DNA from: Candidatus Poribacteria bacterium
GTDB lineage: Bacteria > Poribacteria > WGA-4E > WGA-3G
Reading direction: 5' to 3'
DNA: 32,733 nucleotides
Assembly (NCBI GenBank): GCA_022822215.1
Contig: JAJECD010000194.1
Location: forward strand, 1-32,733
This document shows positions 22,548 to 29,452 of the stretch, in pieces. Numbering within the stretch: the stretch's first letter is position 1; each line of letters begins with the position of its first letter. The notes under the pieces are model-generated. The model did not search any database, was not told the origin of the DNA, and worked only from the letters and a program-made list of their open reading frames with translations. The position numbers were made by a program, and so were the translations under genes.

Positions 22548-24758
22548 ATGGTTGTACTCTTAATAAGTCTCATCTTGCTCTGTCCCCTCGCTGCCTTCGC
22601 GATCTTCGGACTTTTGGGCTTAGCGAAACGGAGTTTCCCGCGACAAGATTACCTATCCACAGCAGCGATGCTCATCGCACTCGTCTGCTCGCTTTTACTC
22701 TTGCAAGAGGTAGTCCCCGACCCAGAACCGCATACTGTTCAGTGGCTTTCGCTCGGTAGTGTTACCTTCTCGATGGGCTTTTACCTCGATAGCGTCACCG
22801 CAATCATGTTGATTGTTGTCACACTCGTCAGCAGCCTCGTCCATATCTTCTCCATGGGCTACATGCACGGCGATCCGAGGTATCCACGGTTTTTTGCTTT
22901 CCTCTCGCTCTTCTCCTTTTCGATGCTCTTCCTGGTTGTGTCAGATAACCTACTCGGTATCTATATCGGTTGGGAACTCGTCGGTCTCTGCTCCTATCTG
23001 CTCATCGGTTTCTGGTTTGAAAAGGACTCCGCAGCGGACGCCTGCAAAAAGGCGTTTCTGACGACGCGCGTCGGCGATGTCGGTATGTTCATCGGCATGA
23101 TGATGCTGTTCACTAAATTCGATACGCTTTCACTCTACGGAGAAGGCGGTATTTTCGCCCAAGCCGCTGTGCAACTCAACACAGGTGATATGATATGGCT
23201 CTCTATTGCCGGTGTCCTCATTTTCTGTGGCGCAGTCGGTAAATCCGCACAAGTCCCACTCCACACTTGGTTGCCCGATGCGATGGAAGGTCCTACACCC
23301 GTTAGTGCGCTGATTCACGCCGCGACAATGGTCGCTGCAGGTGTGTATCTCACGGCGCGGATGTTCCCAATTTTGACAGAAACCTCATCTCTGGTCATCG
23401 CCTATATCGGCGGTATTACCGCGATCATCGCTGCCACTATCGCTATCGTCCGCTTTGACATCAAGCGGGTCTTGGCATACTCCACAGTCAGCCAACTCGG
23501 ATACATGATGCTTGGGATCGGTGTAGGCAGTTACGTCGCTGGACTCTTTCACCTCACAACACACGCTTTTTTCAAGGCACTGCTCTTCCTCGGTTCTGGC
23601 AGTGTTATCCACGCTTTCCACGCAATGCATGGACACGGGCATGACGATGAACACGATGCACATGGACACGATCACGATGAGGATCACGGTTCAGAACATG
23701 TGCTCGGCTCTGAGATTCCACCGGACCAAGATATGCGGAATATGGGCGGACTCCGCCATAAGATGCCGATTACTTTCATAACGATGCTCATCGCAACGCT
23801 GTCTATCTCTGGTGTCCCATTTATCTTCTCCGGTTTCTGGAGTAAAGACGCAATCTTAGCTGGTGTACTGGGACGCGCAATGGAATGGAACTCCGTCCAC
23901 CATTATCTCCTGTTCGGCATGGCACTCTTTGCCGCTGGGATTACGGCGTTCTATATGTTCCGTCTCATTTTCATGACCTTTTTCGGTGAACCGCGTAATC
24001 AAGAGATGCACGACATGGCACACGAGTCTCCTAAAAGCATGACCGTGCCGCTCCTCGTCTTGGCTGTCCTGAGTTTTCCGGTCGTCAACACCCTCTGGTT
24101 CAACGCCGATTACGTTAAACCGCCAGAACAACCGCATTTACATGCCCCAGCACATGCGCACGTTTCACCCGATAGCAAAGTCGGTGAAGCCGGTCTCACT
24201 TTTTCACTCTTCGGAATTTCGGAAGCCGTTGCAGCAGAAGAAGGGGCAGACGGCACACACGGCGCACACGGAGATGACGCACATCACGGACACGGTCCCG
24301 CACACACCATTGCGATGGTCTTATCTATCATCGTCGCAGGGTTAGGTATACTGCTGTCATGGCTGTTCTACCATAGACGTACCTTGTCTGCTGAGTCTGT
24401 CGCAACGACTTTCCGTCCACTTTATACGCTTTTCTGGCACAAATACTATTTTGACGAGTTCTACAACGGTGTCTTAGTCGCCGTAACAGTATGGAAATCT
24501 CGACTCTTTGCCCAATTTGACGGAACTATCGTTGACGGCATCGTCAACGGGGTCGGAACGGTGACGCGAGACATACTCGCCGTATTCGTCGGCGTTTTTG
24601 ATAACCGTATTGTTGACGGTCTCGTCAATCGCGTTGCTGAGGTTACATGGTCTATCGGTGGAAGAGTCCGACAAATTCAGACAGGCGCGATTCAGACATA
24701 TCTCTTCGTCGTACTGGCAGGCATCGTGTTGTTAATCTTAATTTTCCGGGCGTTGTAA
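22548..24758 (+). CDS. nuoL: NADH-quinone oxidoreductase subunit L, with histidine-rich loops
   Basis: A 736-residue antiporter-like proton-pumping subunit, longer than the about 610-650 usual. Functional residues are present: Glu143 (GWELVGLCSYLLIGFW), Lys232 (VGKSAQVPLHTWLPDAMEGP) with His239, and the LAYSTVSQLGYMMLGIGVG and TTHAFFKALLFLGSG motifs. Two additional His/Asp-rich stretches stand out. One lies at residues 361-384 (23628-23699), after the FFKALLFL helix, with 10 His. The other, at about residues 525-590 (about 24120-24310), contains HLHAPAHAHV and HGAHGDDAHHGHG. The C-terminal part has the long lateral helix region followed by a last membrane helix (FVVLAGIVLLILIFRAL). The ATG lacks a ribosome binding site and abuts the repeat element. 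Confidence 0.95.
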   Translation: MVVLLISLILLCPLAAFAIFGLLGLAKRSFPRQDYLSTAAMLIALVCSLLLLQEVVPDPEPHTVQWLSLGSVTFSMGFYLDSVTAIMLIVVTLVSSLVHIFSMGYMHGDPRYPRFFAFLSLFSFSMLFLVVSDNLLGIYIGWELVGLCSYLLIGFWFEKDSAADACKKAFLTTRVGDVGMFIGMMMLFTKFDTLSLYGEGGIFAQAAVQLNTGDMIWLSIAGVLIFCGAVGKSAQVPLHTWLPDAMEGPTPVSALIHAATMVAAGVYLTARMFPILTETSSLVIAYIGGITAIIAATIAIVRFDIKRVLAYSTVSQLGYMMLGIGVGSYVAGLFHLTTHAFFKALLFLGSGSVIHAFHAMHGHGHDDEHDAHGHDHDEDHGSEHVLGSEIPPDQDMRNMGGLRHKMPITFITMLIATLSISGVPFIFSGFWSKDAILAGVLGRAMEWNSVHHYLLFGMALFAAGITAFYMFRLIFMTFFGEPRNQEMHDMAHESPKSMTVPLLVLAVLSFPVVNTLWFNADYVKPPEQPHLHAPAHAHVSPDSKVGEAGLTFSLFGISEAVAAEEGADGTHGAHGDDAHHGHGPAHTIAMVLSIIVAGLGILLSWLFYHRRTLSAESVATTFRPLYTLFWHKYYFDEFYNGVLVAVTVWKSRLFAQFDGTIVDGIVNGVGTVTRDILAVFVGVFDNRIVDGLVNRVAEVTWSIGGRVRQIQTGAIQTYLFVVLAGIVLLILIFRAL

Positions 24759-24770
24759 GGATGGACTTGT

Positions 24771-24947
24771 ATGGTATTACTGAAATTGCTTCCGTTTTTT
24801 GGACCGCTGTTCGGTTTTTTTATCGCTTGGCTTTTTGTGCGCCATCCGAACTTTGAAACGCGGCGTAAGAGAGCACAGATATTGCTTGTACTCGCTCCGA
24901 TTGTGTTCCCAGCACTCTTGCTTGTAGGCTATTTGATTTTCCAATAA
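24771..24947 (+). CDS. 58-residue two-helix membrane protein between nuoL and nuoM
   Basis: A small ORF starting at ATG 24771 with AAGGA (24757-24761) nine bases upstream, overlapping the last bases of nuoL, and ending 24 bases before nuoM. Two strong membrane helices are predicted: residues 2-22 (LLKLLPFFGPLFGFFIAWLF) and 37-56 (ILLVLAPIVFPALLLVGYLI). They are joined by a basic loop, VRHPNFETRRKRAQ. This hairpin topology, its spacing within the operon and its proper ribosome binding site argue for a real gene. An alternative frame starting at 24762 gives only 31 residues without a membrane pattern. I know no named complex I subunit of this kind at this position. Confidence 0.7.
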   Translation: MVLLKLLPFFGPLFGFFIAWLFVRHPNFETRRKRAQILLVLAPIVFPALLLVGYLIFQ

Positions 24948-24971
24948 TGGGATAAGGAGGATTCCCACGAG

Positions 24972-26483
24972 ATGTTACTGTCGCTAATGATTTTTATCCC
25001 ATTACTTGGGATGATTGCTGTTTTACTTCTGCCCCGCGAGTCGGAGGAATTGGTTAAACGCGTCACGCTTCTTTTTACGCTCATTCCCCTCGCACTCGCA
25101 GTCGCTCTATTCATATCCTACGACCGCTCGGCTGCAGGAACGCAGTACGTCGTCAATATCCCTTGGATTCAGGCGTTTAATATCCAATATCACATCGGTA
25201 TCGACGGTCTGAGTGTTACGCTGCTGCTCCTCACTGCCCTTTTAGGTCCCATCTGTGTTATTGCTTCGTGGCGCAACATCGAAAAAGGCATCAAGGCGTA
25301 TATGGCGTTGTTCCTGTTGCTTGAGACCGGGATGTTAGGCTTTTTCGCTGCGTTGGATCTCTTCCTCTTTTACGTCTTCTTTGAACTCACACTCTTGCCG
25401 ATGTATTTCCTTATCGGTGTCTGGGGTGGACCGCGGCGTGAATACGCTGCGATTAAGTTTTTCCTTTATACCCTCTTTGGTAGTGTACTGATGCTGGTCG
25501 CCATGATCGCAGTTTACCTCAACAGCGGCGCACCGGGAGCGCGGACATTTGACATCCCAACGCTCATTACCTTAGCAGCGACTGAAGGACATGCCCTGAA
25601 CAACCTAAACTTCCAAATCTGGGCTTTCCTCGGCTTCTTTATCGGATTTGCCGTAAAAGTGCCGATCTTCCCGTTCCACACATGGCTCCCTGACGCACAC
25701 GTTGAAGCACCGACTGCAATTAGTGTCATCCTTGCAGGCATCCTGCTAAAAATGGGAACTTACGGACTGGTACGGGTCAACATGGCAATGTTTCCACAAG
25801 GTATGGACTTTTTCTGTAACGGCACCGGCACTTGGGGTAACAGTTTAGCACTGCTCGGATTCATTAATATCGTCTACGGCTCTTTCTGCGCCTTGGCACA
25901 AACCGACTTCAAGAAATTGGTGGCGTACTCGAGTATCGGACACATGGGCTTCGTCATATTAGGGCTTGCCGCTCGAAATACAGAAGGTATCACCGGCGCG
26001 ATTCTCCAGATGTTCAACCACGGGGTCATCAGCGGGATGCTCTTCCTGCTCGTCGGTGTTCTTTACGACAGAGCACACCATCGTGAGATTAATGGGTTCG
26101 GTGGTCTCGGCGCGAAAATGCCAGTCTACACCGGTATTACCACACTCGCGTTCATGGCATCTTTGGGACTGCCCGGCTTGAGCGGGTTCGTCGGGGAAGC
26201 ACTCTCTTTACTCGGTGCTTACGACAAATTCAAAATGCTAACCATCTTATCAACGATCGGGATTGTTGTCGGTGCAGCCTATTTCCTCTGGACGCTCCAA
26301 CGCGTCTTCTTAGGAACACTCAACCCAAAATATGAAGCACTCCCTGAAATCAACGGACGCGAAATTTTGACATTGGCACCGCTCGGTATCCTCACGATTG
26401 TACTCGGCATCTGGCCCAACTTCGCCATTGATATGTTCAGAGAGTCGGTTACTAACCTCGTCAACGTGCTACAGGCGATATAG
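24972..26483 (+). CDS. nuoM: NADH-quinone oxidoreductase subunit M
   Basis: A 503-residue antiporter-like proton-pumping subunit, normal in length. The ATG follows AAGGAGG. Conserved features: HIGIDGLSVTLLLLT, the membrane Glu138 in VFFELTLLPMYFLIG, Lys229 and His236 in AVKVPIFPFHTWLPDAHVEA, LVAYSSIGHMGFVILGL and MFNHGVISGMLFLLVGV. About 14 membrane helices are visible. It is followed closely by nuoN. Confidence 0.96.
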   Translation: MLLSLMIFIPLLGMIAVLLLPRESEELVKRVTLLFTLIPLALAVALFISYDRSAAGTQYVVNIPWIQAFNIQYHIGIDGLSVTLLLLTALLGPICVIASWRNIEKGIKAYMALFLLLETGMLGFFAALDLFLFYVFFELTLLPMYFLIGVWGGPRREYAAIKFFLYTLFGSVLMLVAMIAVYLNSGAPGARTFDIPTLITLAATEGHALNNLNFQIWAFLGFFIGFAVKVPIFPFHTWLPDAHVEAPTAISVILAGILLKMGTYGLVRVNMAMFPQGMDFFCNGTGTWGNSLALLGFINIVYGSFCALAQTDFKKLVAYSSIGHMGFVILGLAARNTEGITGAILQMFNHGVISGMLFLLVGVLYDRAHHREINGFGGLGAKMPVYTGITTLAFMASLGLPGLSGFVGEALSLLGAYDKFKMLTILSTIGIVVGAAYFLWTLQRVFLGTLNPKYEALPEINGREILTLAPLGILTIVLGIWPNFAIDMFRESVTNLVNVLQAI

Positions 26484-26499
26484 GAGGTTTTTGTCCGGT

Positions 26500-27996
26500 A
26501 TGCAACCCTTAAGCAACATCGAAAGCCTTCTCTATTTTACGCCGGAACTGTTGTTAGTCGTTTCTGCTATCGTTGTTATCCTCGTCGATCTCGGCGTAAA
26601 GAACCGGGAGAGTTCCACAGTTGCCTACCTCTCTCTCGCAGGGATTGGCTGTGTATTCGCCGCGGTCCTTCTCACGCATGGGCAGCTCGGGGACAGAACC
26701 TCCATCTCCCTTTTTCTTGGGATGATCCGGCTCGACGCGTTTTCTACCTTTTTCAAGGTACTCCTGTTGCTCGCAACGACGGCAACAATTCTTTTCTCCA
26801 TCCGTTCTGCAGAACTTGATGCACAGCTGAAGGGTGAATACCATGCACTCCTGTTAGCCATCACGCTCGGAATGTTCTTGATGGCATCCTCAACCAACCT
26901 ACTGATGATATTCATATCGTTGGAAACAGTGAGTCTGACCTCCTACATTCTCGCCGGATTTCTAACGCACAACCCGCGCTCAAGTGAAGCGGCGTTCAAA
27001 TATATCACGTATGGTGCAGTCGCCTCAGGTACGATGCTGTTCGGTCTCTCATTCCTGTTCGGCATGACCGGAACGGGTGATCTTGGGCAAATCAGTACAA
27101 AACTCACTGAACTCTTAGCAGCAGGCGAAGTTTTTCCGCTCACTGTGTTGATTGCGATCATCTTTGTCCTCGCCGGTGTCGGCTATAAGATAGCCTCCGT
27201 GCCCTTCCACATGTGGTCCCCAGATGTCTACGAAGGCGCACCTATCCCGATAACCGCCTTCTTATCCGTCGCCTCAAAATCCGCAGGATTTGCCCTGTTC
27301 ATTAGATTCTTCTATTCCGGGTTCAGCAGTTCCGAAGTCATGCAATCCGTCGACTGGACGCTTATGTTAGCGATCGTCTCCGCGCTGACGATGACTGTCG
27401 GAAACCTTGCCGCACTCCCCCAACAGAATGTGAAACGTCTACTGGCGTACTCAAGCATCGCTCACGGGGGTTATCTACTCATGGGAGGTGTCCTGCTCAC
27501 ATCTGAAGGCATCGGCGCAATCCTCTTTTACCTCGTCGTCTACCTCTTTATGAATTTGGGCGCATTCTACGTTGTTGTGCTCATTGCAAACGAAGAAGGC
27601 AGCGAAATGATTGAAGGTTACCGAGGACTTGCCTCACGCGCACCGTTGGTCGCTGGAGCGATGGCGATTTTTCTATTCTCACTGACGGGTATTCCCCCAT
27701 TCGCCGGTTTCTTCGGAAAATGGCTACTCTTTGCGGCTGTCCTTGAGCAAGGGTATTATTGGTTGGCATTTGTCGGTCTGCTAAACAGCGTGGTCTCGCT
27801 CTACTATTACGCCCGAATTGTGAAAGCGATGTACTTCGAAGCTGCTGATGAGGAAACAACAAGCACCAGCACCGCCTTTTCCGCTGGCACTTTTGCCCTC
27901 TTGAGCGTTTTTGTAATCCCAACAATCCTCATCGGGTTCATTAATATCTTCTATACCTTCTCCAATATTTCAGTTTCGGTCCTACCGATACAGTAA
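26500..27996 (+). CDS. nuoN: NADH-quinone oxidoreductase subunit N
   Basis: A 498-residue antiporter-like subunit, the third proton channel. I chose ATG 26500 because TAGGAGGT (26481-26488) lies upstream and the N-terminus fits the family; the frame is open into nuoM, but that part has no family resemblance. Conserved residues are Glu142 (SLETVSLTSYILAGF) and Lys230 (GVGYKIASVPFHMWSPDVYE) with His237; also KRLLAYSSIAHGGYLLMG and LTGIPPFAGFFGKW. It is the last gene of the complex I cluster. Confidence 0.95.
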   Translation: MQPLSNIESLLYFTPELLLVVSAIVVILVDLGVKNRESSTVAYLSLAGIGCVFAAVLLTHGQLGDRTSISLFLGMIRLDAFSTFFKVLLLLATTATILFSIRSAELDAQLKGEYHALLLAITLGMFLMASSTNLLMIFISLETVSLTSYILAGFLTHNPRSSEAAFKYITYGAVASGTMLFGLSFLFGMTGTGDLGQISTKLTELLAAGEVFPLTVLIAIIFVLAGVGYKIASVPFHMWSPDVYEGAPIPITAFLSVASKSAGFALFIRFFYSGFSSSEVMQSVDWTLMLAIVSALTMTVGNLAALPQQNVKRLLAYSSIAHGGYLLMGGVLLTSEGIGAILFYLVVYLFMNLGAFYVVVLIANEEGSEMIEGYRGLASRAPLVAGAMAIFLFSLTGIPPFAGFFGKWLLFAAVLEQGYYWLAFVGLLNSVVSLYYYARIVKAMYFEAADEETTSTSTAFSAGTFALLSVFVIPTILIGFINIFYTFSNISVSVLPIQ

Positions 27997-28019
27997 ATTT
28001 TCCACAATTCTGTTTTGTC

Positions 28020-28049
28020 TTGCACAAGGTTCTATTTTTAAGGTATAAT
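28020..28049 (+). promoter_or_regulatory. Promoter ahead of the 33-residue microprotein
   Basis: TTGCAC (28020-28025), an 18-base spacer and a perfect TATAAT (28044-28049). The start would be near 28056, 70 nt before the ATG at 28126. Confidence 0.6.
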
Positions 28050-28125
28050 ATTTGTAGAAAGGTTGTTTTTTCCCAATTCAGAATAGGGTAGCATATCGGA
28101 AAATTGATGAATTGGAGGAATAGTA

Positions 28126-28227
28126 ATGAACTGGATGGAATGGGTCATTGCCGGTGTGTTCATTGTCTTTCTAACTGGTTTGGGTACAATCGTAGGCACT
28201 GCTATAAAACACGCGAAGAAAAGTTAA
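28126..28227 (+). CDS. 33-residue single-helix membrane microprotein
   Basis: ATG at 28126 follows GGAGGAA at an ideal distance and a promoter lies 76 bases upstream. The product begins MNWMEW, has one membrane helix (VIAGVFIVFLTGLGTIVGTA) and ends with a basic tail, KHAKKS. The composition is what one expects of a genuine bitopic small membrane protein: acidic or aromatic end, helix, then cytosolic-type positive tail. I recognise no family. It sits between nuoN and two tRNA genes, which have a separate promoter. Confidence 0.6.
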   Translation: MNWMEWVIAGVFIVFLTGLGTIVGTAIKHAKKS

Positions 28228-28247
28228 AATTACGCATTCATGGAGAA

Positions 28248-28276
28248 TTAACAAGCAGGATTTATTAAGGTATACT
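28248..28276 (+). promoter_or_regulatory. Promoter of the tRNA pair
   Basis: TTAACA (28248-28253), a 17-base spacer and TATACT (28271-28276). The start would be near 28283, 30 nt before the first tRNA. Confidence 0.6.
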
Positions 28277-28312
28277 TAAAAATATAGCGCGTCCATAATA
28301 AACGCGTGTCAA

Positions 28313-28383
28313 TGCCCGGTCGTCTAATGGTAGGACGCGTGGCTCTGGACCACGTAGTGAAGGTTCGAGTCCTTCCCGGGCAG
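28313..28383 (+). tRNA. tRNA-Gln (anticodon CUG)
   Basis: The acceptor stem TGCCCGG (28313-28319) pairs with CCGGGCA (28376-28382), with discriminator G. The anticodon arm CGTGG-CTCTGGA-CCACG gives anticodon CTG, reading CAG for glutamine. The T arm has the canonical GGTTCGAGTCC. CCA is not encoded. Confidence 0.93.
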
Positions 28384-28404
28384 TTTACTCTGTTATATCA
28401 ATAT

Positions 28405-28476
28405 GCCGCTATCGTCTAGGGGTCAGGACGGGTGGTTCTCAGCCACCAAACCGGGGTTCGAATCCCCGTAGCGGTA
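28405..28476 (+). tRNA. tRNA-Glu (anticodon CUC)
   Basis: The acceptor stem GCCGCTA (28405-28411) pairs with TAGCGGT (28469-28475), with a terminal G-U pair and discriminator A. The anticodon arm GGTGG-TTCTCAG-CCACC gives anticodon CTC, reading GAG for glutamate. The T arm is CCGGGGTTCGAATCCCCG. CCA is not encoded. It lies 21 nt after tRNA-Gln. Confidence 0.93.
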
Positions 28477-28491
28477 TCTCTTTACCTATAA

Positions 28492-28525
28492 GAGCGGTGC
28501 CATCCATTGGAACCGCTCATTTTTT
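28492..28525 (+). terminator. Rho-independent terminator of the tRNA unit
   Basis: The stem GAGCGGT (28492-28498) / ACCGCTC (28512-28518) is followed by A and six T residues. An inner CC/GG pairing can extend it. It begins 15 bases after tRNA-Glu. Confidence 0.85.
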
Positions 28526-28553
28526 CATGTCTCGTAAAATAAGGTAACATCAA

Positions 28554-28877
28554 ATGAAACGAACACAAACGTTAGCAGAAGCTCAAAACCAATTATTCGC
28601 ATCTATCCGTTCCCTTGCAGAACACACGATTTATCATGCTCATTCTGTATACCTTAATTCCGATAAAGATGCCCTTGCTAATGCACAGCAAAATTTCTCG
28701 AAGGCTTTACGCCGCTATGCTGAAGCATTAGTTTATGATGCTTACTCCCGTTATGATCCTTACGATGGCGGTGAATTCTTGACGTATGAGGCTTATCAAG
28801 AAATCCTAAGATCCCTTGAGGATAATGAAGTAATTCCAATGGAGGAAGTTGCCGAGGAGTTGGGAATCAAGTGGTAA
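28554..28877 (+). CDS. Putative antitoxin with an internal repeat
   Basis: A 107-residue helical protein with AAGGT upstream of its ATG. It shows an internal duplication: residues 17-34 (SIRSLAEHTIYHAHSVYL) resemble residues 51-68 (ALRRYAEALVYDAYSRYD). The C-terminus, NEVIPMEEVAEELGIKW, resembles the last segment of RelB/YefM-type antitoxins, which clamps the toxin. Its stop overlaps the GTG of the RelE-like gene by 7 nt, the usual antitoxin-toxin arrangement. The DNA-binding part is not of a type I recognise. The gene begins 28 bases after the tRNA terminator and no clear promoter is visible. Confidence 0.7.
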   Translation: MKRTQTLAEAQNQLFASIRSLAEHTIYHAHSVYLNSDKDALANAQQNFSKALRRYAEALVYDAYSRYDPYDGGEFLTYEAYQEILRSLEDNEVIPMEEVAEELGIKW

Positions 28878-29122
28878 AACTCGGGTGGAAGACACAAGCA
28901 CATAATGCTTTTACGAAGTTGGACGCTACCATTCAGAGACGTATCGCCGATAAACTCGAAGAAATAGTAGAGAACGCCCCGCATTACCCGCACCGACCTC
29001 TGAGAGGGAACCTTGCTGGTAATTTTAGATTTCGAGTTGGGATCTATCGAATTGTTTATACCTACAACAATAACCTTTTGACTGTCCAAAGCGTTCAACG
29101 GCGGGACAAAGGTTACGGATAG
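28871..29122 (+). CDS. RelE/ParE family toxin
   Basis: An 83-residue protein starting at GTG 28871. The RelE fold pattern is clear: LDATIQRRIADKLEEI (two helices), RPLRGNLAGNFRFRVG, IYRIVYTYNNNLLTVQSV and the terminal QRRDKGYG. The basic residues of the beta-sheet (Arg in FRFRVGIYR) and the C-terminal RRDKGY correspond to the ribosome-dependent mRNA-cleaving or gyrase-targeting members. Which of the two activities applies cannot be told. It is translationally coupled to the upstream antitoxin candidate. Confidence 0.82.
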   Translation: MVKLGWKTQAHNAFTKLDATIQRRIADKLEEIVENAPHYPHRPLRGNLAGNFRFRVGIYRIVYTYNNNLLTVQSVQRRDKGYG

Positions 29123-29171
29123 AAAAGTAGAGTAATGAAAATTAAACACGTATTAATGAGAGGAACTTTCG

Positions 29172-29414
29172 ATGCCTAACACCAAAGAACAGCAGGATTT
29201 CATAACTGCCATGCAAAACTATGCGGAACAGTTAGTTGTTGACGCGTATGCCCGCACTACTGAAAATCCCGATGAGCACTTAAGCGAGGAAGTCCTCGCC
29301 GAACTTGTCGATGCCGTCGAAAGAAGGCTAATTATTGAGACAACGAAAGCAGTCAAATCAGTTGCAAATTCGATGACATCTACTGATAAAGAATCGGCAC
29401 AATCTATCGGATGA
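29172..29414 (+). CDS. Small helical protein related to the antitoxin's repeat
   Basis: An 80-residue protein with a good ribosome binding site (AGAGGAA). Residues 13-30 ([18 protein letters not shown]) closely match residues 51-68 of the antitoxin candidate (YAEALVYDAYSR). It lacks the antitoxin's C-terminal toxin-binding segment, having instead a helical stretch ([17 protein letters not shown]) and a polar tail. It may be a diverged or shortened antitoxin, or a third component of the locus. Its TGA overlaps an upstream in-frame ATG of the next gene. Confidence 0.6.
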   Translation: MPNTKEQQDFITAMQNYAEQLVVDAYARTTENPDEHLSEEVLAELVDAVERRLIIETTKAVKSVANSMTSTDKESAQSIG

Positions 29415-29452
29415 TCAGAATATTATACCCTCGTAATGCTGGAGAAAAACAA

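Noticed and set aside
26398-26499. Upstream extension of nuoN
   Set aside because: It lies within nuoM, and TAGGAGGT directs initiation at 26500.
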